Notes: generated by a model not told the origin, from the letters alone. 64,000 nt of DNA from JAXHMB01 sp034521755 (GCA_034521755.1 JAXHMB010000001.1:124001-188000), one strand, 5' to 3'. Counted from the first letter of the stretch, positions 1 through 10,406 are shown. Numbers and translations: made by a program.

Positions 1-2688
1 TAGAATGAGTATACCAATCATAGCCATAAATGAGAAAGTGGTACCCGTTAGAAAAAAGAACCAGAAAACACCAATGATACCAAAGAATATGGATGAAATA
101 ATGCTCGAAGGAAACAGGACCGATTCAAACAGTGAGGCCATAACCAAGTATATCAACACCATAGCCAATAACATGTTGATAATCATTTCGTCCATAGCCT
201 GCTGGTCTTCGTTAAAACTTCGGCCATAGCTCCATCCATAACCGGCAGGGTAGTTAATTTGATCCATTACTGAAGCGATTTCAGTGCGGGCTTCATCCAT
301 CGTTGTACCGTCCAGGTTGATGGTAATCCCCATTGAAGTCTGACGATTTTGCCGCTGAATGTTTCTGGGGCCTTGTTCTACTTTATACTCAGCCAGGGAA
401 GCCAGTTTTACAGATTGATTTCCACCTATATTTACAGGCAGCGACATCAGATTATCAATAGTCTGGCGGTCGGCATCCTGCATGGCAAGTACAACATCAA
501 TTTCACCGTTTTGTCCGCGTACTTTGCGAAGGTTGGTTCCTCGCATAGAACTGGAAACCATATTGGCTACTTGCTGACTGGAAAGTCCAAAGTTTTGAGC
601 CCGCTGGCGGTCTACAACAAGCTGTACTTCTTCAGTGCCGGATTCTGCTTCAGTGCGTACATCGGCAAATTTGGGATTGTCTTTCAGCCTTCGAATGACT
701 TCATCGGAAAGATTCGTTAGAACTTCAGAAGATTCACCAATGACAAATACCCGAACCTGTTCATTGCCATTTCTGCTCCGGTATTCAAACGAGGGAGAAC
801 CAATGGAGATGGCCGGCAGCTTCTCTTCAATTTCTTTTTTAATGAGTGTAACGTCTTTTTGGGCACTGTCATCTTCTGTAAGTATGATCGTAGATTGCGC
901 TACGTCTCCCGTGTAATAGGTATAGACAGATTCTATTTCAAATTTTTGTTGGTTTTCGTATAGATAGTCTTCAATAACATCTACGCTTTTTTCAACGCGT
1001 TCCAGCGTATAATTTGAGTTGAGATTATAATGTAGGAAAAGCTCGCGTGTTGAGTTTGAAGGGAACATATCAACATTTACAATGCCCATGGGTATAACTA
1101 CACTCAGAAGTGTTCCCATAACCAGCCCTACAGATGCGTATCGACGTTTTAGCAGCCATTGAAGCATACCTTCATACCAATCCTCCAATTTATCAATGAA
1201 CCGCTTCTTATCGCTTTTCTTGGGTGGTTTTATATGTGATGTCAGCAGGGGAATGACAGTAAGCGAAATAAAAAGAGAGGCAACCAGCGATATGATGATG
1301 GTGATTGCCACATGATACATTTGTACTGCTATCATTGACAGCTCACTGATAATGTTAGGCAGGAAAACGATAATGGTAGTTAGGGTACCGGCCGTTACAG
1401 CCATACCTACCTGTTGTACGCCTTTTATGGTTGCCTCGCGCTGATCTTCCATCATGTGTTGGTTGCGGTGAATATTTTCTGTAACCACCACAGCATTATC
1501 TACAAGCATACCAATAGCAAGCATGAGCCCCATCATGGAGAGAATATTCAGGGAAAGTCCAAAGAAATAAAGGAATCCGAGCGTAACAATAAGTGAAAAA
1601 GGAACTGCCAACGCTACAATTAGAGTTGTTGAAAATTGTCGCAGAAAGAAATAGAGAATAAGCACAGAAAAAAGGGCACCAATCAGCCCGGCATTGAACA
1701 GTTCAGTCAACGAACTGATAATTCCGGATGCCTGATTATTCATTTCAAAGATATTGATACCCCTCATTTCCGGCAGCTTATTAACTACCTCTATTTCAGC
1801 CATAACACGATCGCCTACGGCTACCGTATTAGCTCCTGATTCTTTAAAAATATCCAACCCGATTGCATACTTACGATCCAGGTGGCGGGCGTAGTCTCGT
1901 TCAGGACTGTCGTATGTAACGTTGGCAATGTCTTTTAAGCGAAGGTTATTACCACCTATAACCAGTTCCTGAAACTCTTCGGGAGTCTTAATTTCTCCAA
2001 TGGGGCGTATGAGATAGCGTTTTCCGGCTTCATCCACTTTTCCTGCAGTTACAGAAAAGTTACTGTTTCGAAGCTGCCGGGTTAGCTGGTTGATATCAAT
2101 ATTTAATGCTTCCAGCCTTTCGGGGATGAGTTCAATACGAATTTGTTTTTTCTCCACGCCATAGAGATCAACTCTTGCCACACCATTGAGTCGCTCAATG
2201 CGTTGCTTGAGATTACGGTCCAGCAGGTCATAGGCATCGGAAAGATCGCGTTGACTGGAAATACGCAGTTGCAGCATGGGATTATCCTGGGCAGAAAACT
2301 TATTGATGGTGAAACGCTCCAGGTCATCGGGGAGCTGATTGCGTATGCCATCAATTTTTTCTTTTACTTCCATAGCTTTTAGGCCTATATCAGAGCCCAT
2401 CTTAAAGCGTACAAAAATGCCGGCCTGATTTTCACTGGAGGTAGAACTTATCTCTTCAAGTCCGCTAATGGTAGATATAGCTTCTTCAACGGGTCGGGTG
2501 ATGTTGCGTTCTACTTCCTGGGGAGTAGAATTAGGATAAGGCATGGTAATGTATGCACCGGGGAAGGAAATATCCGGAAAATATTCTAATGGCACCATGC
2601 GACTGGCAATGATACCAATCACTACAAAACTCACAAAAACCATGATGCTGGTTACGGGACGATCCAGCGAAAGCTTAGTTAATTTCAT
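1..2688 (-). CDS. RND efflux permease, second copy (3' end outside window)
   Basis: Reading the minus strand from an ATG at 2688 gives an open frame of about 896 codons that runs off the window start, so the C-terminus is missing. The protein begins with a cytoplasmic stub and a first membrane helix, then a periplasmic porter domain, then the helix block with the motif GMLVDNAVVVTENIHR. This is the HAE1/AcrB layout of proton-driven multidrug exporters in the inner membrane. Its ATG overlaps the stop of the upstream permease by four bases (ATGA), so the two are translationally coupled and probably form one operon with the adaptor gene further upstream. Two permeases side by side recall MdtBC-type heteromeric pumps. 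Substrate cannot be told from sequence. The family call is firm; a heteromeric pump is inference. Confidence 0.9.
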   Translation of the reverse strand, partial: MKLTKLSLDRPVTSIMVFVSFVVIGIIASRMVPLEYFPDISFPGAYITMPYPNSTPQEVERNITRPVEEAISTISGLEEISSTSSENQAGIFVRFKMGSDIGLKAMEVKEKIDGIRNQLPDDLERFTINKFSAQDNPMLQLRISSQRDLSDAYDLLDRNLKQRIERLNGVARVDLYGVEKKQIRIELIPERLEALNIDINQLTRQLRNSNFSVTAGKVDEAGKRYLIRPIGEIKTPEEFQELVIGGNNLRLKDIANVTYDSPERDYARHLDRKYAIGLDIFKESGANTVAVGDRVMAEIEVVNKLPEMRGINIFEMNNQASGIISSLTELFNAGLIGALFSVLILYFFLRQFSTTLIVALAVPFSLIVTLGFLYFFGLSLNILSMMGLMLAIGMLVDNAVVVTENIHRNQHMMEDQREATIKGVQQVGMAVTAGTLTTIIVFLPNIISELSMIAVQMYHVAITIIISLVASLFISLTVIPLLTSHIKPPKKSDKKRFIDKLEDWYEGMLQWLLKRRYASVGLVMGTLLSVVIPMGIVNVDMFPSNSTRELFLHYNLNSNYTLERVEKSVDVIEDYLYENQQKFEIESVYTYYTGDVAQSTIILTEDDSAQKDVTLIKKEIEEKLPAISIGSPSFEYRSRNGNEQVRVFVIGESSEVLTNLSDEVIRRLKDNPKFADVRTEAESGTEEVQLVVDRQRAQNFGLSSQQVANMVSSSMRGTNLRKVRGQNGEIDVVLAMQDADRQTIDNLMSLPVNIGGNQSVKLASLAEYKVEQGPRNIQRQNRQTSMGITINLDGTTMDEARTEIASVMDQINYPAGYGWSYGRSFNEDQQAMDEMIINMLLAMVLIYLVMASLFESVLFPSSIISSIFFGIIGVFWFFFLTGTTFSFMAMIGILIL

Positions 2689-5600
2689 TCGGCTACCTTT
2701 TTGTATGTTTTGCGGTCCATAATTGCGTACATGGCAGGAATAACGACAAGCGTGAGCAGTGTGGAAACCACCAATCCGAATATTACAGTAATAGCCATTG
2801 GTGCACGGAGTTCAGCCCCATCGCCAAAGCCTATGGCCAATGGCAACAGCCCAAGTGTAGTGGTGAGTGTGGTCATTAGAATAGGACGCAACCGTGACTT
2901 TCCACCTTCCATGATGGCCTGGATTTTGTCCATGCCACGCTCACGAAGCTGGTTAATCAAGTCAATGAGTACAATAGCATTATTGACTACAATACCGGCC
3001 AAAAGAATTAAACCAATGAATACAATCACGCTGATGGTAGACCCCGTCACCCAGAGCCCAAATATAACGCCAACGAGTGCCAGAGGTATGGTAAACAGAA
3101 TAATAAAAGGGTGGAGCAGTGACTCAAACTGTGATGCCATTACAAGATAAACCAAAAAGATGGCCAGTGAGAGGGCAAAAATGAGTGACTGAAATGAATC
3201 AGACATTTCTTCATTTTGTCCGGCCACACGAGCAGTTAAGCCCGGCGGTATAGTCGTTTCATTAATGATCTGTTGAATCTCTTCTGCAGCCGTAGCCAAA
3301 TCTCCATAATTTAAATTAGCAGAAACCAAGGCTACACGTTGTTGTGCAATACGTCGAATTTCACTCGGACCGGTTGCAATATTAATGTCTGCAATACTTG
3401 CAAGCGTAACCGGCTGTTGGCTATTGGGGTTGATAATGAGGTTGCTGATTTTGTCAATGGAAGAACGGTCTTCCTCACGGGTTCGAACAAGCACATCAAT
3501 CTTGCGGTCTCTCCATGAGTATCTTGTGGCTACTTCACCGCGCACCTTGTCAACCACAAGATCTGCTACATCATGAACTTGCAGTCCCAGTGAAGCCGCC
3601 TTATCGCGGTCGAACTTTATTTGAACTTCAGGATTACCTTGTTCCATGGTCGACTTTACATCGGCGAAGCGCCCGGTGTCATTCATTTTCTTTTTTAGGG
3701 CATCGCTTACTTTTTTGAGCTTATCCAAATCATAGCCAGAAACCTCAATTTCAATTGGTGTTTTGAATGAGAATAGGGCCGGACGTGAGAATTTGTATTG
3801 CAGCCCGGGAATTTGCTGAAGGTCAGTACGGAGGGCATCCATAGCCTTTTCTTCTTCCGTCCTGGCTGTGCCTGAAGTAAGCATTATATTGAGCTCACCC
3901 CAGTTTTCCCCACCTTGTGAAGGATTGGCGTCCATCTTGTTTCCTGATCCTGCAACTGCGAAAGAAGTACTTATATTTTGTACATCAGTAGCAGCTGTTT
4001 GAATGGTTCTTAAGGCTTTGTCGGTTTGCTCAATAGGAGTGCCCGGCGGTAGCTGAAATTCTACATTAAATTCACCTTGAGAAAGGGAAGGGATAAGCTC
4101 CATGCCTAATTTAGGTACCAGTGTTAATGATGCTAACAACATTAGAAAAGCAGTTCCAATAACTGCAAAACGATGATTCACAGCCCATCTTAGCAATGCC
4201 GGATATCTGTTTTCGATGGCTCCATATCCTTTTTCAAAAGCATTCATAAAAGGATTGATGACAAACAAAATTCCTTTTCCAATGCCACGGAAGACCTTTC
4301 TAAAGATGCCAACAATAAACGTTGGAATAGTAGTGAATAAGAAAAGACGGGCGGCGCGCATCCATTTGCCAACCCTGGTTCTTGGCTCTTTTAAATCCGG
4401 GGCCTCTATCTTTTTATCAGTATTTCTTTCGATAGAAGAAAGCATGGGGATAAGCGTAACTGCTACCAGAAGTGAAGCCAACAGCGAAAAAGTTACCGTA
4501 AGTGCCTGATCGCTAAAAAGCTGTCCTGCAATCCCTTCAACAAATACCAGTGGAAAAAATACGGCAATGGTTGTGAGGGTAGAAGCTATTACCGCCATAC
4601 CTACTTCACCGGCACCATCTTTGGCAGCCTCCAAGGTACTTTTGCCCATAGATTTGTGCCTAGAAATATTTTCAAGCACTACAATGGAGTTATCAACTAA
4701 AAGCCCGATTCCCAGTGCAATTCCACCCAATGACATAATATTCAGGGTGATATCATAGCCGTACATCAGGTTAAAAGTAGCAATGACAGATACAGGGATG
4801 GAAATTGAAATAATTATGGTAGCCCATAAATTTCTAAGGAAAAGAAACAGAATAATCACTGCAAGAATACCACCAATAATTCCGGCATTGACTACCTCAT
4901 CTACCGCAGAAGAAATGAAGGTGGATTGGTCATATACTTTTGTTATAGCCATGTCTTTAGGCAGTTTGTCACGGAAAGATTCAAGGTTTTGAACTACCCC
5001 TGAAGCTACGTTCACCGTGTTGGCGTCACCTTCTTTGTAAATAGCAATTTCTACGGCTTCTTTTCCATTGAGCCGTGTAATAGCTTCCCGTTCTTTATAT
5101 CCCTGAGATACCGTTGCTACATCTTTAAGATAAACAGGAGTGCCGTTTTGAATGGTTACTACTACATCTTCAATCTGTTCTACCGACTGAAACTGGTTGA
5201 GTGTTCTTACCAGGTACTGTTGGGCACCTTCCTCTAATCTACCACCTGAAAGGTTTATGTTTTCAGCGCCTAATATTTGGTTTACTCTGGAAATAGGAAT
5301 ATTAAGATAGGAAAGCCGTTCTTGATCTATAGCTACCTGAATTTCTTCTTCGAGTCCGCCACTTACTTTTACAGAAGCAACTCCACCTGAAGATTCCAAT
5401 TCTTTCTTGATCTGATCATCTGCAAAACGTCGCAGTTTTTTTAGATTATTGATATCAGGGTTTTCAGAATCTTCATAAGAGGCAAAATCTACGGATCTAT
5501 CTTGCTCCGGTACTTTGTCTTCCATATAAAGTGCATATCGCATGATGGGATCTAAAGTAGGATCAAAGCGTAAAATTATCGGCCGGTCAACATCAAGAGG

Positions 5601-5951
5601 GAGTTGAAGGGCGTCCAATTTTTCACGGACATCAATACTGGCAAAATCCATATCTGTCCCCCAGGCAAATTCCAGGATGACATCAGACTGTCCTGAACGA
5701 GAGATAGAGCGTACTTGATTGACATTTTTAACGACACCCAACGCCTCTTCAATAGGTTTTGAGACCAGGTTTTCAATTTCTGCGGGTGCGGCTCCTTCAA
5801 ACTCAGTTCTTACCGTAAGGGTAGGGTAGCTTAGCTCAGGGAGCAGGTTAATCTTAAGTCGTGATAGTGAGACAAACCCAAACAGCAGGATACCAATGGT
5901 AAACATGGCAATGGTAACCTTGCGACGGGTAGAAAAGTCGATGAGTTTCAT
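2685..5951 (-). CDS. RND efflux permease (AcrB/HAE1 family)
   Basis: A full-length 1088-residue RND permease, close to the usual 1020-1070. It has an N-terminal helix at about residues 12-30, a large periplasmic porter domain, a helix block with the proton-relay-region motif GLLVDNSIVVLENISRH, a second porter domain, and a C-terminal helix block ending in a basic tail. The linker between halves is longer than usual (about residues 505-590) and holds extra hydrophobic stretches. It starts 27 bases after the adaptor gene and ends in an ATGA overlap with the next permease. The product should sit in the inner membrane and work with the adaptor and an outer-membrane channel. No TolC gene lies in this operon; one is found much later, at 51490. 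Drug or solvent efflux is the family role, and the true substrate is unknown. Confidence 0.95.
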   Translation of the reverse strand: MKLIDFSTRRKVTIAMFTIGILLFGFVSLSRLKINLLPELSYPTLTVRTEFEGAAPAEIENLVSKPIEEALGVVKNVNQVRSISRSGQSDVILEFAWGTDMDFASIDVREKLDALQLPLDVDRPIILRFDPTLDPIMRYALYMEDKVPEQDRSVDFASYEDSENPDINNLKKLRRFADDQIKKELESSGGVASVKVSGGLEEEIQVAIDQERLSYLNIPISRVNQILGAENINLSGGRLEEGAQQYLVRTLNQFQSVEQIEDVVVTIQNGTPVYLKDVATVSQGYKEREAITRLNGKEAVEIAIYKEGDANTVNVASGVVQNLESFRDKLPKDMAITKVYDQSTFISSAVDEVVNAGIIGGILAVIILFLFLRNLWATIIISISIPVSVIATFNLMYGYDITLNIMSLGGIALGIGLLVDNSIVVLENISRHKSMGKSTLEAAKDGAGEVGMAVIASTLTTIAVFFPLVFVEGIAGQLFSDQALTVTFSLLASLLVAVTLIPMLSSIERNTDKKIEAPDLKEPRTRVGKWMRAARLFLFTTIPTFIVGIFRKVFRGIGKGILFVINPFMNAFEKGYGAIENRYPALLRWAVNHRFAVIGTAFLMLLASLTLVPKLGMELIPSLSQGEFNVEFQLPPGTPIEQTDKALRTIQTAATDVQNISTSFAVAGSGNKMDANPSQGGENWGELNIMLTSGTARTEEEKAMDALRTDLQQIPGLQYKFSRPALFSFKTPIEIEVSGYDLDKLKKVSDALKKKMNDTGRFADVKSTMEQGNPEVQIKFDRDKAASLGLQVHDVADLVVDKVRGEVATRYSWRDRKIDVLVRTREEDRSSIDKISNLIINPNSQQPVTLASIADINIATGPSEIRRIAQQRVALVSANLNYGDLATAAEEIQQIINETTIPPGLTARVAGQNEEMSDSFQSLIFALSLAIFLVYLVMASQFESLLHPFIILFTIPLALVGVIFGLWVTGSTISVIVFIGLILLAGIVVNNAIVLIDLINQLRERGMDKIQAIMEGGKSRLRPILMTTLTTTLGLLPLAIGFGDGAELRAPMAITVIFGLVVSTLLTLVVIPAMYAIMDRKTYKKVAE

Positions 5952-5978
5952 TCAGTTAGGCTTTAATTTTTGCTGTTC

Positions 5979-7034
5979 TTAGTAAGAGACGACTTGTACA
6001 AGGGCACTATCCTGCAGACTGCTCTGACCAATGGTTACAACTTCATCGCCGTCTTTTAATCCGTTGGTTACTTCAATGTTTGAGCCATTTACGTAACCGG
6101 TTTGAATAGAACGCCGAAAGACAAGCTTGTCATCAATCACATACACACTGCTGCTGCCATCCTCATTCATTACTGCTTCTTTAGGAATCATTAAGGCATT
6201 GTTTCGGGTGTCGTATACAATTCGTACGCGTGCAAACATACCGGGTTTAAGCCTACTGGTGTCATCACTTACAGCAACAGTTACCTTAAAAGTTCCTGTT
6301 TCGGGATTTACCACTGGACTGATACGCAAGACTTTTCCGCTGAATTGTTCTCCCTGTACTGCATCAGCCTGAATGAGGGCATTTTGGCCTTTTTTAAGCT
6401 TATTCATTTCGTGTTCTGGTACATGAAGAATAGCAAGCAGGGGATCAAAATCTGTAATTTTAAATAACTGTTGGTCGGTGCTGATCATATTGCCCTTTTT
6501 CACCATTCGTTCAGAAACCACCCCGCTAATTGGAGCTTTGATCTTTGAATATTCAACATTCAGCTTGGCCAATTCGTAAGCGGATTTTTGAGACTCATAC
6601 TCAAACTTTGAATTTTCAAACTGGTCAGCACTGACAAGTTCTTTGTTGAAAAGCTCTTTATTACGCTGATAGTCATTATACATACGATCCATTGTAGCCT
6701 TTGCCCGCTGGGCTTCAATCTGAAGCTGTTCATCATCCAGTTGGGCCATTACCTGACCTTCCTTCACAAAATCTCCTTCTTCAACTTTAAGATCTTTAAG
6801 AATACCGCGAACTTTTGCTACCACCATAGCCTCTCCTTCAGCTTCGAGGGTAGCCGTTGTTGAATAGTATGCCGAAATAGTTCCTCTGGTTGCAGAGGCA
6901 ATTTCTACGGGAATAGCAGCTGTTGAGTCCTTTTCAGTATTGGCTTTCGATTGCGTTTCTGAAGTACATGCAGCGTTGAGAAAAGCCAGTGATGCTACCA
7001 GACTTAGCGTGAGAATGCTTTTGAAATATTTCAT
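5979..7034 (-). CDS. RND efflux periplasmic adaptor (HlyD/MFP) lipoprotein
   Basis: A 351-residue membrane-fusion protein. The N-terminus is a lipoprotein signal with lipobox LNAAC, Cys at residue 23. A biotinyl-lipoyl-like half domain follows (residues about 60-100, with VEEGDFVKEGQVMAQLDD), then a short alpha-helical hairpin, the second lipoyl half (IKAPISGVV) and beta-barrel/membrane-proximal domains rich in Val and Asp. The C-terminal half holds the family phrase LKPGMFARVRI. It is the first gene of the minus-strand efflux operon and directly precedes the two permeases. It would link the inner-membrane pump to an outer-membrane channel. A promoter is expected in the 91 bases before it; no clear consensus was seen. 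Confidence 0.95.
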   Translation of the reverse strand: MKYFKSILTLSLVASLAFLNAACTSETQSKANTEKDSTAAIPVEIASATRGTISAYYSTTATLEAEGEAMVVAKVRGILKDLKVEEGDFVKEGQVMAQLDDEQLQIEAQRAKATMDRMYNDYQRNKELFNKELVSADQFENSKFEYESQKSAYELAKLNVEYSKIKAPISGVVSERMVKKGNMISTDQQLFKITDFDPLLAILHVPEHEMNKLKKGQNALIQADAVQGEQFSGKVLRISPVVNPETGTFKVTVAVSDDTSRLKPGMFARVRIVYDTRNNALMIPKEAVMNEDGSSSVYVIDDKLVFRRSIQTGYVNGSNIEVTNGLKDGDEVVTIGQSSLQDSALVQVVSY

Positions 7035-7125
7035 GAGTCCCTAACCAGTTAATTGTGTTACAGATTTTTTAATTATAACTGGAAAAGAGTACGAGGGACT
7101 TCTTAAAATGTTTCAGGGTGGGAGG

Positions 7126-8040
7126 CTAATTTTTCGGCAATTGCCATACATCTACTCTGTCAAGAGCGATATAGGGCACCGCAACCTGCATGCGTTTTGT
7201 ATCTAAACCTATATCCGCCGGCCTTCCGGGGACATGTATAACAAGGTCGTCACGGTCTTTAGTGATTAAATGTAGACTGGAATCCTGTTGACTTGCAGCA
7301 ATCATTCCGGCTGAAACAAATTCAATACCGTCATAATATCCGCCACTTTCTACTGTAATAAAAGAACTTATAGAATTTTGTGAAGTGCTCCATTGCAGAA
7401 AAGTTAGATTACCTCCCCAGGGTGCCAATACCAATTTATTAGAATCCGGGTTAAGAGTGATGCCATTGGGAGCATATTCCAGAGAGTCCTGAACCAGTGA
7501 CGGCGTTCCTTCCTCAATTTTATAAAGCTGAGATTTTCCAGTATCGGTAACATATAGATTTCCATCGGCACCTTGTACAATATCATTTAGAAACCCAGGC
7601 TCAAAATCAGTGAAATCCACAAACTGCGTCTGTTTTCCTGTCTGGATGTTAAAACCATGCACTCCGTTGATGTCTGCCGCCCAGAGTGTATTACCTGTAA
7701 TATACATGCCGCGGGGGGCGTGCAGTGGAAATTGCTCAGTTCCGGTCATAAACCTCAGTGAGTCGATGTGACCATCCGTGGCAACTTTTGAAATAAATCC
7801 GTTCGCATCTTCATCAGAACCGCCCCCGTTGAAGTTGGAGACAAACCAGACATCCATATTGGGCTCGTATCGCACTGCTTCGGGACCCGAAAAGCCGTCA
7901 ATTTTTAGCAGGGTATGGGTGGAATCTTGAACAAAGTCCCAGGTTAACTCTTCGGGAAGCCCGGGTTTTTCTGAAGTGCATGAATACAATAGGCCTGTTG
8001 CCATGATCAATATGAGAAGTCTCGGAATTATTTTTTTCAT
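7126..8040 (-). CDS. SMP-30/NHL-like beta-propeller lipoprotein
   Basis: A 304-residue secreted protein with a lipoprotein signal ending LLYSC (Cys 21). The rest is made of recurring short blades typical of SMP-30/gluconolactonase/LRE-like propellers: HAPRGMYITGNTLWAADING, DIVQGADGNLYVTDTGKSQLY and APNGITLNPDSNKLVLA all show the pattern of a loop, then a strand reporting a value. Ca2+-dependent lactonase activity is known for some relatives, but many homologues in this phylum act on unknown substrates, so no reaction is claimed. It lies downstream of the efflux operon on the same strand, after a 91-base gap, and appears to be its own transcription unit. Fold call is good; function unknown. 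Confidence 0.75.
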   Translation of the reverse strand: MKKIIPRLLILIMATGLLYSCTSEKPGLPEELTWDFVQDSTHTLLKIDGFSGPEAVRYEPNMDVWFVSNFNGGGSDEDANGFISKVATDGHIDSLRFMTGTEQFPLHAPRGMYITGNTLWAADINGVHGFNIQTGKQTQFVDFTDFEPGFLNDIVQGADGNLYVTDTGKSQLYKIEEGTPSLVQDSLEYAPNGITLNPDSNKLVLAPWGGNLTFLQWSTSQNSISSFITVESGGYYDGIEFVSAGMIAASQQDSSLHLITKDRDDLVIHVPGRPADIGLDTKRMQVAVPYIALDRVDVWQLPKN

Positions 8041-8145
8041 TGTTTTAATAATTGAGATTAGAAACTGTAAATATCGTTTTTATTTTATTCGCATTAAAAA
8101 ATTCGTTTATTACCACAGATCAACAATAGCAATAAATTTTCAGAT

Positions 8146-8457
8146 ATGACACACCAGGAAATTAGCGACGGCAACGGATTGATTAAAGAATTTATGGGCA
8201 GCACCATTAAGATAGAGCAGGATGATGTAAAGGATATTCCACTGGCTTTTTTAAAGCTGCCTGACCTCAAATTTCACCTGGCATGGAAATGGCTGATGCC
8301 GGTTGTGATGAAAATTGAGGACGATTTGGGCTACACAGTGCGTATTGAAGGGGAAAGCTGCTCCATTACCAATGGGGATGAAACATTCGAAGCGGAAGCA
8401 GATAATAAGCTCGAAGCTGTTTGGAAAGCAGTTGTGGCCTGTCTGGAAGCAGAGTAA
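8146..8457 (+). CDS. Small conserved hypothetical protein (possible phage ABA-sandwich-like)
   Basis: A 103-residue acidic protein with no signal peptide or membrane segment. A central hydrophobic stretch contains several Trp (FHLAWKWLMPVVMKIE), followed by a strand-rich part and a C-terminal helix EAVWKAVVACLEAE. This end resembles small proteins of the phage ABA sandwich type, whose last helix often reads EAV-x-x-AVV, but the match is weak and made by eye. It stands alone on the plus strand, between two minus-strand genes, and ends six bases before the stop of the ABC-F gene, with which it converges. Codon use looks like its neighbours. Function unknown. Confidence 0.6.
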   Translation: MTHQEISDGNGLIKEFMGSTIKIEQDDVKDIPLAFLKLPDLKFHLAWKWLMPVVMKIEDDLGYTVRIEGESCSITNGDETFEAEADNKLEAVWKAVVACLEAE

Positions 8458-8462
8458 GTAAT

Positions 8463-10370
8463 TTATTGTCGCTCGGCTATCTCTGCCAACTCAAACCAGC
8501 GTTCAGTTTTAGATTCTAATTTTTTACTAAGCTTGGCATGAGTTGTTGACTTTTTCTGCAGCTCTTCATGGTTAAGATCCCCGGAACTGATTTGGGCTTC
8601 CAGCTCAGCCTTTTGTTCTTCAATTTGGGCAATTTCTTTCTCCAACTTGTTGTACTCCCTCCGTTCATTATGGCTGAGCCTGGTTTTTTCTGTGTTACTT
8701 TGTGTACGGTTATTGCTCTCTTCTGTTTTTTCTTTCTCCTTTTCTCGGTTCTCTGTTTTCTCTTTTTGCTGTTCTTTGGCTTTCAGCTCACGGTATTCTT
8801 CATAGGTGCCATGGTGACTTCTAATTTCTCCATTGCCTTCAAATACAAAATAGTGTTCCACCAGTTTATCCATAAAGAAGCGGTCGTGCGATACCAGGAT
8901 CAGACAGCCGCCAAAACCCAGCAAAAATTCTTCCAGCTTATTTAGGGTCAGCAGATCCAGGTCGTTGGTCGGTTCATCCAGAATCAGGAAATTGGGATTT
9001 TCCAGCAGTACCATCATCAGTCCCAAACGGCGTTTTTCACCTCCACTGAGCTTTTCAACAGGGGTGTATTGCATTTCGGGAGTAAACATAAAGTGCTCAA
9101 GGAACCGGGAGGCTGAGATCTTCTTGCCGTTAGAGAGTTCGATAACCTTGGCTACATCTTCGATGACGTCAATAACCCGCTGGTCCTCATCAAAATCCAG
9201 TCCCTGTTGCTTATAGTGACCAAAGACTACGGTTTTACCGGCTCGTATTTTCCCGGAATTGGCAGGCTCTTTGCCGGTAATTACGTTTAGAAAAGTGCTT
9301 TTTCCTGTACCGTTTTTGCCGATGATGCCGATGCGTTCACCTTTTTTAAAGGTATAGTAAAAGCTATCTAGAATGATGATATCTTCATAGCTTTTGGACA
9401 CATTTTTAAGCTCCAGAATCTTTCCACCCAACCGCTGCATATCCATCTGCATGCGCAATTCCGGGTCATCATTCGATTCATTAGCTTTATCTTTTAGCTC
9501 ATGAAAATCATCAATGCGAGATTTTGATTTGCTGGTACGGGCCTTGGGCGATCGACGCATCCATTCCAGTTCATTTTTGTACAGTTGCTTGGCTTTGTGG
9601 GCTTCGCGGCGTTCTATTTCCTGTCGCTCGGCTCTTTTCTCAAGGAAATACTGATAGTTTCCCTCATGGTGATAGAGATTTCCTGCATCCAGTTCAAGAA
9701 TATGATTGCAAACGCGGTCTAAAAAGTAGCGATCGTGGGTGACCATCAACAGAGTGATATTTGAGCCTTTCAGGTATTCCTCCAGCCATTCGATCATATC
9801 TATATCCAGATGGTTGGTGGGCTCGTCCAGAATTAACAGATCAGGATCATCCAGCAATACAAAGGCCAGGGCAACGCGTTTGCGCTCACCGCCTGACAGG
9901 GAAGCGATGGACTGATTCAGATTGTGAATATTCAGCTTGCCGAGGATTTGTTCCAATCGCTTCTCATAATCCCAGGCATCGGCGGCATCCATAGCGGCCG
10001 ATGCTTGCTCAAATACACGCTGAGTTTCGGGGTTAAAGTTTTCGCCCTGTGCTTTGGCAGCTTTTTCATATTCTTGTACCAGCTGCACCATATCAGACTT
10101 ACCCTGAGAAATAAATTCACTTATGGTAAGTGTTTCATCGAGGTTGGGTTCTTGTTCCAGGAACCCAATGTCAACGCCTTTCGCAGTCATTACCTTGCCG
10201 CTGTCTGGAACTTCATTCCCGGCCAAGATTTGAAGCAGGGTCGATTTGCCGGTTCCATTTTGTGCAATCAATGCAGTTTTATCTCCTTTGGAAATACCAA
10301 ATGTAAAATCCTCAAATAGTACTTTGTGTCCGTAATTTTTGGAAAGATTTTCTACGGAAAGATAGGTCAT
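8463..10370 (-). CDS. uup: ABC-F family ATPase, Uup type
   Basis: A 635-residue soluble protein with two ATP-binding cassettes and no membrane segments. Cassette 1 has Walker A GTGKSTLL (near residue 40), signature LSGGERKRVALA and Walker B LILDEPTNHLD; cassette 2 has GKNGTGKSTFLN, LSGGEKRRLGLM and LILDEPTNDLDLLTLNKLEE. The second Walker B with LDLLTL, plus a charged coiled-coil tail (about residues 540-630), is typical of Uup rather than EttA. Uup-type proteins bind the ribosome or branched DNA and help clear translation or replication problems. It is followed on the same strand by nothing nearby, and it lies downstream of purE with a 36-base gap, so it may be read from the pur transcript. 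No antibiotic-resistance role is suggested. Confidence 0.9.
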   Translation of the reverse strand: MTYLSVENLSKNYGHKVLFEDFTFGISKGDKTALIAQNGTGKSTLLQILAGNEVPDSGKVMTAKGVDIGFLEQEPNLDETLTISEFISQGKSDMVQLVQEYEKAAKAQGENFNPETQRVFEQASAAMDAADAWDYEKRLEQILGKLNIHNLNQSIASLSGGERKRVALAFVLLDDPDLLILDEPTNHLDIDMIEWLEEYLKGSNITLLMVTHDRYFLDRVCNHILELDAGNLYHHEGNYQYFLEKRAERQEIERREAHKAKQLYKNELEWMRRSPKARTSKSKSRIDDFHELKDKANESNDDPELRMQMDMQRLGGKILELKNVSKSYEDIIILDSFYYTFKKGERIGIIGKNGTGKSTFLNVITGKEPANSGKIRAGKTVVFGHYKQQGLDFDEDQRVIDVIEDVAKVIELSNGKKISASRFLEHFMFTPEMQYTPVEKLSGGEKRRLGLMMVLLENPNFLILDEPTNDLDLLTLNKLEEFLLGFGGCLILVSHDRFFMDKLVEHYFVFEGNGEIRSHHGTYEEYRELKAKEQQKEKTENREKEKEKTEESNNRTQSNTEKTRLSHNERREYNKLEKEIAQIEEQKAELEAQISSGDLNHEELQKKSTTHAKLSKKLESKTERWFELAEIAERQ

Positions 10371-10406
10371 ACAATTTTTAATACTGATGCTGGACGTAAG
10401 AATCAG

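Noticed and set aside
2701..3150. Plus-strand frames opposite the RND permeases, such as 2701-3150 and 4216-4509
   Set aside because: They are antisense shadows of strongly conserved RND motifs and lack any domain of their own.
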